NCBI GenBank assembly: GCA_017454525.1
Contig: JAFTCT010000131.1
Location: 1-45,346 of the forward strand
Source: Clostridia bacterium
Lineage (GTDB): Bacteria; Bacillota; Clostridia; Oscillospirales; CAG-272
Length of the DNA stretch: 45,346 nt
Direction: 5' to 3'
Shown: positions 34,657-41,624 of the stretch, piece after piece
Position numbering within the stretch: position 1 is the first letter of the stretch
Layout of the letters: each line of letters starts with the position of its first letter
The notes under the pieces: generated by a model
Databases searched by the model: none
What the model was told of the DNA's origin: nothing
What the model saw: only the letters and a program-made list of their open reading frames with translations
Made by a program: the position numbers and the translations under genes

Positions 34657-35481
34657 TTGCGCGCCCTGGTGTGTGCGGTCTTCCGGTATTTTCTTGACCG
34701 GGCGAAAACCAACCGTTGGGAGATCTACGCGTCGCACGCCGCCTTCTACGTGACGGTGTCGGCGTTCCCGATGCTGACCTTCTTTTTCGCCCTCTTCGCG
34801 CAGATCTCGCCCGAAGGGGCGCTGCAGATGCTGCGCGCGCTGCTGGGACGCCTGCCCAAAGACCTCGCCGCGGGAATCGGCGGGGAGCTGACGCCCGGCG
34901 GAAACGCCGCCTTCGTGCCCGTACTGTCATTTGCGGCGCCGGTACTGCTGTGGTCGGCGTCCAAGGGCTTCGGCGCGATCGGCGAAGGACTGCGCACCGT
35001 TTACGGAAACGGCGAGAGATCGACCTTTTTCGGCCGCTATGCGCGGGCGTTCGCCTGCACCTTCATTTTCGCCGCGGCGATCGCGGCGGCGCTCGCCGTG
35101 CCGGTGTTCGGCGAAACGGTCAGCGCGGCGCTTTCCGAGAGCCGGAGCGATTCCTTCGATCTCTTCTTTTTCATCACGCGCGTCGGGCGAGTCTTCTGCT
35201 TTTTCCTCTTTTTCTTCGTGTTCGCCCTCTTATACCGCTTCATGGCGGGGAAGGGGATCCCCTTCGTCGGGCATCTGCCGGGCGCCGCGCTGTCGTCGCT
35301 CGGATGGCTCCTGTTTTCGGCGGCGTTTTCGCTCTATCTGCGCTACGCCGCGCCCGCGGGACGCTTCCTTTACGGGAGCGTCGGCGCGATGCTCCTGCTC
35401 ATGCTCTGGGTGCGCGCCTGCATGGTGATCCTCCTCTTCGGCGCGGAGGTGAACGTCCTGATCACGGGGAAGACCGGGTGA
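34657..35481 (+). CDS. YihY/BrkB-family inner membrane protein
   Basis: A 274-residue membrane protein of the YihY/BrkB (formerly misnamed RNase BN) family. About six membrane segments are seen, with family motifs WEIYASHAAFYVTVSAFPML, PVLLWSASKGFGAIGEGLRTVY, FVGHLPGAALSSLGWLLFSA, and the end YGSVGAMLLLMLWV...LLFGAEVN. The function of the family is not established. No ATG fits: the promoter lies over the earlier ATGs. The TTG at 34657 begins MRALVCAVFRYFLDRAKTNR and follows a very strong GGAGGGGGGGAG. Length (274) is normal for the family. It is divergent from glyA. Confidence 0.9.
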   Translation: MRALVCAVFRYFLDRAKTNRWEIYASHAAFYVTVSAFPMLTFFFALFAQISPEGALQMLRALLGRLPKDLAAGIGGELTPGGNAAFVPVLSFAAPVLLWSASKGFGAIGEGLRTVYGNGERSTFFGRYARAFACTFIFAAAIAAALAVPVFGETVSAALSESRSDSFDLFFFITRVGRVFCFFLFFFVFALLYRFMAGKGIPFVGHLPGAALSSLGWLLFSAAFSLYLRYAAPAGRFLYGSVGAMLLLMLWVRACMVILLFGAEVNVLITGKTG

Positions 35482-35558
35482 CCTTGACCGCTTCGCGCGC
35501 CTCTCTGGCGGGAAGCGGAAAAACGGGGACGGCGCCCGCCGTTCGGCGTTTTCGCGTC

Positions 35559-35603
35559 AAAAAAGGGCTGCTCAAGCCCTTTGGCTCAAAACAGTCCCTT
35601 TTT
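35559..35603. terminator. Bidirectional terminator between YihY gene and spoVG
   Basis: AAAAAGGG near 35560-35567 pairs with CCCTTTTT (35596-35603), extended by a few pairs with a bulge; the interior holds GGGCT/AGCCC. T-runs are present on both strands, suiting the convergent genes. Confidence 0.65.
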
Positions 35604-35619
35604 ATGACGCGCTTCCTCA

Positions 35620-35931
35620 TCAGTCTTCCGGAGGCTTCCTGCCGTCCGTCAGAGATTCTTCGTAAACCGCCTGCGCGAGCGCTTCCTCATAGGCGGCGAT
35701 CACGGTGCTTTCGACGTAGCCGCGGAACTCCGCGTTGATCGGATGCACGATGTCGCGATAGGTGTTGTCCGGATTCTTTCTGCTGGGCATGACGACGAAG
35801 AGCTTTTCTCTTGCATAGATGACTTTGATGTCGTGCAGCGCCAACTGTCCGTCAAAGGTAACCGAAACGATCGCTTTCATCGGACCTTCGTCGTCAAACA
35901 GCTTTCTGACCTTTACATCTGTGATCTGCAT
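35620..35931 (-). CDS. spoVG: SpoVG-family regulator
   Basis: A 103-residue SpoVG protein: MQITDVKVRKL, KAIVSVTFDGQLALHDIKVI, LFVVMPSRKNPDNTYRDIVH, and PINAEFRGYVESTVIAAYEE match the family along its length. SpoVG is a small site-specific DNA/RNA-binding regulator of envelope, capsule and sporulation genes; it also occurs in non-sporulating bacteria, so it does not prove sporulation. The last 20 residues (after the core) are an acidic tail. GAAAGGAC lies 11 bases before the ATG. It is divergent from murC across a 308-base gap. No clear sigma-A or sigma-H promoter is visible for it. Confidence 0.94.
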   Translation of the reverse strand: MQITDVKVRKLFDDEGPMKAIVSVTFDGQLALHDIKVIYAREKLFVVMPSRKNPDNTYRDIVHPINAEFRGYVESTVIAAYEEALAQAVYEESLTDGRKPPED

Positions 35932-36107
35932 ACGGTTGACCAGTCCTTTCTTTTGGGTTGTGTTCTCGATATTTCAGGCGTTCCGGTTAGTTTTCGGCGC
36001 CGCTGTGAAGCGGTGCGATGACGCTGATAATGATATTCTCCTGAAAATAATCCAAGCAAACGTATTGTAATATGTAATTGTGGAAGATATTCAATCGAAA
36101 TGAAATA

Positions 36108-36173
36108 TGAACGTGAAATCTTCTTGATTTTTTTGTGACGGAATTGAACGTGAAGTGAACGTTGAGTGATAAT
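36108..36173 (+). promoter_or_regulatory. murC promoter region with three TGAACGT repeats
   Basis: The 308-base spoVG/murC gap is AT-rich and gene-free. TGAACGT occurs at 36108-36114, 36145-36151 and 36156-36162, all in the same direction; the last two are 11 bases apart, one helix turn. They overlap a probable promoter: TTGAAC (36144-36149), 18 bases, GATAAT (36168-36173). This looks like a regulator site at the promoter; which protein binds is unknown. Confidence 0.5.
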
Positions 36174-36190
36174 TATTAAAGAAAAGTGAC

Positions 36191-36225
36191 GGTTTTGTGA
36201 AGGCGGAAGCGCCGCCGGCAAAACC
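36191..36225 (+). other. Hairpin in the murC leader
   Basis: GGTTTTG (36191-36197) pairs with CAAAACC (36219-36225), and within it GGCG-GAAG-CGCC (36202-36213) forms a second stem. It lies just before the ribosome binding site GAAAGGAT, and has no T-run, so it is not a terminator. It could affect mRNA stability or translation. Confidence 0.5.
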
Positions 36226-36239
36226 TGAAAGGATCGGCA

Positions 36240-37589
36240 ATGAGCGAACGAATTCATTTTATCGGGATCGGCGGGATCAGTATGTCTACGCTCGCCATGA
36301 TGGCTTTGAAAAGAGGGGATACCGTGACCGGCTCCGACCGGGAGAAAAGTCCCTTGACCGACGCGCTTGAAAAGAACGGCGCGACGGTCTTCTGTCCGCA
36401 GAGCGAGGGCAACGTCGGGCGCGCCGACCGCGTGGTCTATACCGCGGCGATCGCCGAGGACAACCCCGAATACATAGAGGCGACGAGAAAATGCCTGCCG
36501 ATGCTCAGGCGCTCCGCCTATCTCGGCGAACTGATGAAGGATTACGAGGTGCGCATCGGCGTCTCGGGCACGCACGGCAAATCCTCGACGACGGGGATGC
36601 TCTCGTCGATCTTCACGCAAGCCGGCGTCGACCCGACGACCGCCTGCGGCGCGGTGCTGTCGGATCTCGGAAGCGCCTTCCGGCTCGGCGGCAAAAAGCA
36701 TTTCATCTACGAGGCGTGCGAGTATAAGGATTCCTTTTTGGACTTCTTTCCGACGGTCAGTCTGATCCTCAATATCGAAATGGATCATACCGACTATTTC
36801 AAGGATCTCGCACAGATGAAGACCTCCTATCTGCGCTCGGTCGAGAAGGCGAAAGCGGTCGTCGTCAACGGCGACGACAAGAACGCCCTCGACGTGGCGG
36901 GGGAGATCCGCGGCGCCTGGGTCGTGAAGGCGGGCGTCACCGGAAAGGACCTTGATTTTTCCGCCGCGGCGATCGAGCGGAAGGGCGGATATTGCTCCTT
37001 TGACCTGATGAAGGAGAACGCGAAGCTCGGCAGAGTCGTCCTACGCGTGCCGGGCGACCATCACGTCGGCAACGCCGTCTGCGCCGCCGCCGCCGCGTAC
37101 GTCTGCGGCGTCGATCCCGACGACATCGTAAAGGGGCTTTCGTCGTTCGGCGGCGTGGACAGACGCTTCCAGTTCCTCGGGACCTACCGCGGCGCGCGCT
37201 GCTTCGACGACTACGCGCACCATCCGACCGAGATCCGGGCGACCTTCCGTACGGCGCGCGCGCTGCTTGAGGACGGTCCCGGCAGGCTGTTCTGCGTGTT
37301 TCAGCCGCATACCTTCTCGCGCACCCATGAGTTTCACGCGGACTTCGTGAAGGAGCTTGCGGGCGCGGACAAGCTTTATCTTGCGCCGATCTATCCCGCA
37401 AGGGAGGAAAAGGATCTCGGAGAATCCTCCGAACAGATCGCAAGGGAGATCCCCGGCGCCGTCGCTCTGCCGGATTTCGACGCGATCGCTGCGCTGCTTG
37501 AAAAGGAACTGTCAGAGGGCGACCTGCTGCTGACGATGGGCGCCGGTTACGCTTATAAGGCGGCGCGCGCGCTGCTTGAGAAAGGATGA
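36240..37589 (+). CDS. murC: UDP-N-acetylmuramate-L-alanine ligase
   Basis: A 449-residue Mur ligase that adds L-alanine to UDP-MurNAc with ATP, the first peptide step of peptidoglycan precursor synthesis in the cytosol. It has the N-terminal IHFIGIGGISMSTLAMMALK Rossmann motif, the ATP loop GVSGTHGKSST (108-116), EACEYKDSFLDFFPTVSLIL with NIEMDHTDYF, and the central-domain DDYAHHPTEIRATF followed by FQPHTFSRT. All are MurC-specific. Length is normal. GAAAGGAT precedes the ATG. It is followed 4 bases later by rlmB. Confidence 0.96.
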   Translation: MSERIHFIGIGGISMSTLAMMALKRGDTVTGSDREKSPLTDALEKNGATVFCPQSEGNVGRADRVVYTAAIAEDNPEYIEATRKCLPMLRRSAYLGELMKDYEVRIGVSGTHGKSSTTGMLSSIFTQAGVDPTTACGAVLSDLGSAFRLGGKKHFIYEACEYKDSFLDFFPTVSLILNIEMDHTDYFKDLAQMKTSYLRSVEKAKAVVVNGDDKNALDVAGEIRGAWVVKAGVTGKDLDFSAAAIERKGGYCSFDLMKENAKLGRVVLRVPGDHHVGNAVCAAAAAYVCGVDPDDIVKGLSSFGGVDRRFQFLGTYRGARCFDDYAHHPTEIRATFRTARALLEDGPGRLFCVFQPHTFSRTHEFHADFVKELAGADKLYLAPIYPAREEKDLGESSEQIAREIPGAVALPDFDAIAALLEKELSEGDLLLTMGAGYAYKAARALLEKG

Positions 37590-37593
37590 ACTC

Positions 37594-38391
37594 ATGGGAA
37601 ATTACGTCAAACGGGATTTTCATGAAAAGAGAGAGAATAAAGGACCCGCCGATGCGCCCGAAGGCGTGATCTGCGGCAGGAACGCCGTACTGGAGCTTCT
37701 GCGCGGCGACAGAACGGTCGACCGCGTCTTCATTCAGAAGGGCGAGCGCGAGGGCTCCGCCCTGCTCATCGAAGCGCTGGCAAAAGAAAAGGGCGTTCCG
37801 GTCATTGACGCTGAGAAACAAAAGCTCGACGCGCTGTCCGGATCTCTCAAGCATCAGGGCGTGGCGGCGATCGCCGCGCAAAAGGAGTACGCTTCGCTTG
37901 ACGATATTCTGAAGATCGCCCGGGACAGGGACGAGGCGCCTCTGATCGTTCTCTGCGACGGCATCGACGATCCGGGCAATCTCGGCGCGGTCATCCGCTG
38001 CGCGGAGGGCGCGGGTGCGCACGGGATCGTCATTCCCAAAAGGCGGAACGTCGGTCTGACCGCCGCCGTCGCCCGGTCCTCCGCGGGCGCGCTCGAGCAC
38101 ATGGCGGTGGCGCGCGTGGCGAACCTCGTGGCGGCGATGAACGAACTCAAAGAGAAAGGGCTCTGGATCTACGGCGCGGAAGCCGACGGACAGCCCTACG
38201 ACAGGACCGATATGAAGGGCCCCGCCGTGCTCGTGCTGGGCGGCGAGGGAACGGGACTGTCGCGCCTGGTGCGCGAGAACTGCGATTTCATCGTTTCCAT
38301 CGGGATGTACGGAAAAGTCAATTCCTTCAACGTTTCCTGCGCGGCGGCGGTGCTGCTGTGCGAAGCGGCGAGACAGCGGCACGCGCATTGA
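37594..38391 (+). CDS. rlmB: RlmB-type SPOUT 23S rRNA 2'-O-methyltransferase
   Basis: A 265-residue SpoU/TrmH-family enzyme, expected to methylate the ribose of a G in 23S rRNA (G2251 in E. coli) using S-adenosylmethionine. The N-terminal RNA-binding domain begins GVICGRNAVLELLRG. The three SPOUT motifs are DGIDDPGNLGAVIRCAEGAG, LVLGGEGTGLSRLVRENCD, and IGMYGKVNSFNVSCAAAVLL, where Phe replaces the usual Leu in SLNVS. The start at 37594 (MGNYVKRDF) follows AGAAAGGA, 7 bases upstream; this site sits over the murC stop, so the two genes are coupled. Other TrmH-family targets cannot be excluded. Confidence 0.92.
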   Translation: MGNYVKRDFHEKRENKGPADAPEGVICGRNAVLELLRGDRTVDRVFIQKGEREGSALLIEALAKEKGVPVIDAEKQKLDALSGSLKHQGVAAIAAQKEYASLDDILKIARDRDEAPLIVLCDGIDDPGNLGAVIRCAEGAGAHGIVIPKRRNVGLTAAVARSSAGALEHMAVARVANLVAAMNELKEKGLWIYGAEADGQPYDRTDMKGPAVLVLGGEGTGLSRLVRENCDFIVSIGMYGKVNSFNVSCAAAVLLCEAARQRHAH

Positions 38392-38430
38392 GCGCGGCGT
38401 GCGCAGTACAAAGAAAGGATCATTTCAAAA

Positions 38431-41400
38431 ATGCCTCAGAAGAACAGTAACGATCTGACCGCCGAAGAACTGCTGCGAAAACTCCGTGAGAACTTCGGCG
38501 AGGACGCGCCGACGACCGGCACGCAGATGACGATCGAAGAGACCGCGGCCATTCAGAATAAGCGTAAGGTCTACCGGTATAAAAAGGAAAAGCCGGTCGT
38601 CGACGAGGAAGAGGAGCGCGAGGACGACGAGGTCTCCGCGCGCCTTGCGCGCAGCATCGAAAACGCCGAGAGGATCGTAGGTGCGATGCATTTCAAGGAC
38701 GACGAAGACGGCGCGGAGGACGCGGACGGCGCGGAGGAAGTACCGGAGGAAGCGCCGGAGGAAGCGGCGGGCGCGCCCTTTGACCCGGCGCCCGAAGAGG
38801 CGTTTGACGCGTCGACCGCCGAAGCTGTCGGCGAAACCGACGGCGAGACGGTAAACGAAGCCGGAGACGCCGACGGACAAACGCCGTCTGACGGCGGCGC
38901 CGTACGGTTTACCGGAGCGGTCGTCGGGGACTTCGCCGAAGAGCAGCCGGTCGAAGAAGAGCCGGTCGGGAAAGAACCGGTCGAAGAGGAACCGGTTGAG
39001 GAAGAACCGACTGAGGAAGAACCGGCTGAGGAAGAGCCAGTCGAAGAGGAGCCGGTCGAAGAGGAGCCGGTTGAGGAAGAGCCGGACGAAGAGGAGCCGG
39101 TCGAAGAGGAGCCGGTCGGAGAAAACGCCGTTGAGGAGGACCTCGCCGAAGAGGAGCCCGACGGCGAAAAGGAACCGGAAGACGAGACCTTCGACGATCT
39201 TGCCGGCGTGACCTTCCGCACGGCGGGCGCGCCGCGCGCCGGGGACGGCGAGAGCGGGGAATACGGCGATCACGGGGAATACGGCGAAAACGCGGAGGGC
39301 TCCGCTTTCGCGGAGGAGGACGGTTTCTTTGAGAGCGTCCTTGACGGCATCGAAGTTCCCGAAAGGACCGCCGCCGAAGAGCCGGACGGGGATGAGAGCG
39401 AAGAAACGCTCTCTTGTGCGGACGAAGAGCACGGCGAAGGGCTTGTGACGCTTCCCGAAAGATCCGGTAAAAACGAAATCACAGAGGACGGCGCGGAAAC
39501 GGACGGCGCGCCGGTCGAAGAAGCGATATCCGGAGAAGCGATATCCGAAGAGGCGATATCCGAAGAAGCGATATCCGAAGAGGCGATATCCGAAGAAGCG
39601 ATATCCGAAGAGGCAATATCCGAAGAAGCGGCGTCCGAAGAGACGGCGTCCGAAGAGACGGCGTCCGAAGAAAAGAGCGGGCTTTCGGTCGACGAGGAAG
39701 ACGAAGCGCAGCTCATGATGATCTTCGGCATGAACAAGGACCTGGAGAAGAAATTCGGCAAGGAAAAGGCGAAGGAGCTGCGCGGAAAGATCGACCGTCC
39801 GGAGGAACAGCCGAAGGACGAATACGAGTCGCCCGGTCAGAACGAAAAGATCTTCGCGGAGTTCAGGCGCGCCTACAGGGCGCTGAATATCCGCACGGTG
39901 CTTGCGCTGATCGCCCTTGCCCTGACCTTCGTGTTTGAAGCGCTGCCCGCGCTCGTTCCGGGCGGGACGCAGGCGGTCTTCCCCAGGGCGGTCGCGATGT
40001 TCCTTTCCAATCCCGTGTACGCGGCGCTTGTCAATATGCAATGGACGCTGATCCTGGCGGCGATCGGATATAAGGAGTTCTTTTCGGGAGTCCGGTCGAT
40101 CGGCAGCGGCCGCTCGACGCCCGAGATCCTGCTCTCGCTCACCGTTGTGCTCCATCTGATCTACGAGGGCGGTATGATCTACTGCCACAGCGTCAACGCG
40201 CAATACTATAATCTGCCGGTCGCACTCTGCGTCTGCCTTGCGCTCTTCTTTGCAAAAACCGAACTCAAGAGGAACCTGCTGTCCTTCAAGATCGTCAGCA
40301 GCAAGAAGACCAAATACGTCGTCACGCCCCTCGACGGCGACGCGATGACCCTCGAGAAGGAAGCGTTCGGCGACGCCGCGGGACAGGGCGCGGGCGTATA
40401 CGGCGTCAAGCGCACGAAGTTCGTTTCGGGCTTTGCCGCGCGCAGCGCAAAGGAGCCGAAGTATATGGGCGCGACGGGCATTTTCGCCACCGTCATCGTC
40501 GTGATCGCGCTGGTGTTCTTCCTGCTCGGCTTCTATTTCAGCAAGGAAACGACGGCGAAACTGCGGATCATGGCGGCGTTCAACCTCTCTATCCTCGCCG
40601 CGCTCTTCTGTATGCCGGTGTCCGCGCTCATCACCTTCTGCCTGCCGTTCTATAAAGCGGCGAGGAAGGCGTACGATATGGACAGCGCCATCATCGGCGG
40701 AAAATCGCTCGAGGAGTACGCCGACGCGACGGTCATTTCCTTTGAGGATAAGGACATCTTCCCGTCGGAAAACGTGCGCGTCCGTTCGCTCAAGCTCTAC
40801 GGCGACAGCCGGATCGATCACGTGCTCTTCGGCGTGGCAAGTCTCTTCAAAAAACTCGGCGGACCGCTTGAAGAGGTCTTCGCCGTCGCCACAAAGGAAT
40901 CGGGGGTCACCGGGGACGTCGATCTGCTGGAGATCGACCGCGACGGCGTCGAAGCGGCGGTCAAGGGCGTGAACGTTTACGTCGGTTCCTCCGCCTTCAT
41001 GCGCAGAAGAAACCTGCTCACCGGCGTGAGCGAGGAGGACGAAGCGCTCGAGCTCGAAGGAAAGATCCGCATCATGTACGTCGCCATCGGCAGGGAACTG
41101 TCCGCGAAGATGTATATCGAATATATTCCCGACAAGGAATTCCGCGGCGTGATGGCGTCGCTCTACCGGTCGGGGATGTGCGTCGGCGTGCGCACACTTG
41201 ATCCCAATATCGACGACCGGATGATGCAGCGGCACGTCGATCTCTCGAAATATCCCGTCAAGATCCTGCGCAGGGAGAAGGTCGACGACGAGGGCGTCAG
41301 CGAACGCGTGAACGCCGGCATCGTCTCGAAACGCGGCGCGAAGGGACTGCTCAAGAGTCTGTCGTTCTGCCGCAGAGTCCTGCAGGTCGTGCGCGCGGAA

Positions 41401-41571
41401 ACGGTTCTGAAGGTCGTGTCGATCGTCCTGGGCGCGGCGCTGGCAGTCCTCATCCTCGTGATGACCGGCATCGGAAAACTGAACGGCGCCTACGCCGTCG
41501 GCTCCTTCTGGACGACGCTGTACCAGCTCTGCTTCACGGCGCTTGCCGCGCTCATCGCCCTGATGTTCTGA
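38431..41571 (+). CDS. Large membrane protein: acidic repeat region plus degenerate P-type-ATPase-like core
   Basis: A 1046-residue protein. Residues 1-480 are highly acidic and low-complexity, with two 15-bp-periodic repeat tracts: twelve PVEEE-type units (173-232) and ten EAISE-type units (364-413). The C-terminal half has the layout of a P1-type ATPase: helices near 489-512, 530-550, 565-612, 680-704 and 712-740, a cytoplasmic part (about 745-985), and two closing helices (991-1012, 1020-1045). Where a P-type ATPase has CPC in the membrane, this one has C727-M-P. Where the phosphorylation motif DKTGTLT should be, it reads FEDKDIFP (771-778), with Glu772 at the Asp site. NVYVGSSAF and RGVMASLYRSGMCVGVRTLD resemble the nucleotide and hinge parts. 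No TGES is seen. It is likely a catalytically dead homologue with a sensing or scaffold role; the cargo or partner is unknown. Confidence 0.75.
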   Translation: MPQKNSNDLTAEELLRKLRENFGEDAPTTGTQMTIEETAAIQNKRKVYRYKKEKPVVDEEEEREDDEVSARLARSIENAERIVGAMHFKDDEDGAEDADGAEEVPEEAPEEAAGAPFDPAPEEAFDASTAEAVGETDGETVNEAGDADGQTPSDGGAVRFTGAVVGDFAEEQPVEEEPVGKEPVEEEPVEEEPTEEEPAEEEPVEEEPVEEEPVEEEPDEEEPVEEEPVGENAVEEDLAEEEPDGEKEPEDETFDDLAGVTFRTAGAPRAGDGESGEYGDHGEYGENAEGSAFAEEDGFFESVLDGIEVPERTAAEEPDGDESEETLSCADEEHGEGLVTLPERSGKNEITEDGAETDGAPVEEAISGEAISEEAISEEAISEEAISEEAISEEAISEEAASEETASEETASEEKSGLSVDEEDEAQLMMIFGMNKDLEKKFGKEKAKELRGKIDRPEEQPKDEYESPGQNEKIFAEFRRAYRALNIRTVLALIALALTFVFEALPALVPGGTQAVFPRAVAMFLSNPVYAALVNMQWTLILAAIGYKEFFSGVRSIGSGRSTPEILLSLTVVLHLIYEGGMIYCHSVNAQYYNLPVALCVCLALFFAKTELKRNLLSFKIVSSKKTKYVVTPLDGDAMTLEKEAFGDAAGQGAGVYGVKRTKFVSGFAARSAKEPKYMGATGIFATVIVVIALVFFLLGFYFSKETTAKLRIMAAFNLSILAALFCMPVSALITFCLPFYKAARKAYDMDSAIIGGKSLEEYADATVISFEDKDIFPSENVRVRSLKLYGDSRIDHVLFGVASLFKKLGGPLEEVFAVATKESGVTGDVDLLEIDRDGVEAAVKGVNVYVGSSAFMRRRNLLTGVSEEDEALELEGKIRIMYVAIGRELSAKMYIEYIPDKEFRGVMASLYRSGMCVGVRTLDPNIDDRMMQRHVDLSKYPVKILRREKVDDEGVSERVNAGIVSKRGAKGLLKSLSFCRRVLQVVRAETVLKVVSIVLGAALAVLILVMTGIGKLNGAYAVGSFWTTLYQLCFTALAALIALMF
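38947..39126 (+). repeat. 15-bp coding repeat (PVEEE units)
   Basis: Twelve in-frame 15-bp units, most encoding Pro-Val-Glu-Glu-Glu with changes at the second and third positions (PT, PA, PD, VGKE). Synonymous codons alternate (gaa/gag, ccg/cca, gtc/gtt), so the tract is old enough to have diverged, but its unit length is exact. Confidence 0.9.
39520..39669 (+). repeat. 15-bp coding repeat (EAISE units)
   Basis: Ten in-frame 15-bp units: seven EAIS(G/E), one EAASE and two ETASE. The DNA unit GAAGCGATATCCGAA is nearly identical in the central copies, suggesting recent expansion by slippage or unequal exchange. The rare codon ATA recurs in this tract, unlike the GC-rich usage around it. Confidence 0.9.
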
Positions 41572-41579
41572 AGCGTCCC

Positions 41580-41609
41580 GAAGCAGCCGCGTCAAAGCGC
41601 GGCTGCTTC
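41580..41609 (+). other. 12-bp hairpin upstream of the radical SAM gene
   Basis: GAAGCAGCCGCG (41580-41591) pairs perfectly with CGCGGCTGCTTC (41598-41609), 6-base loop. It begins 9 bases after the previous stop and ends 15 bases before the next ATG. There is no T-run, so it may be an mRNA processing or stability element rather than a terminator. Confidence 0.6.
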
Positions 41610-41624
41610 AGAAAGATAGAGACT

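Noticed and set aside
35620-35931. Evidence that the organism forms spores (SpoVG)
   Set aside because: SpoVG also occurs in non-sporulating bacteria and no other sporulation gene is in the window.
38425-41595. Very long open frame on the minus strand opposite the P-type-ATPase-like gene
   Set aside because: It mirrors the plus-strand gene, is rich in Arg, Asp and Phe as expected from antisense of a GC-rich acidic gene, and has no ribosome binding site or family motif.
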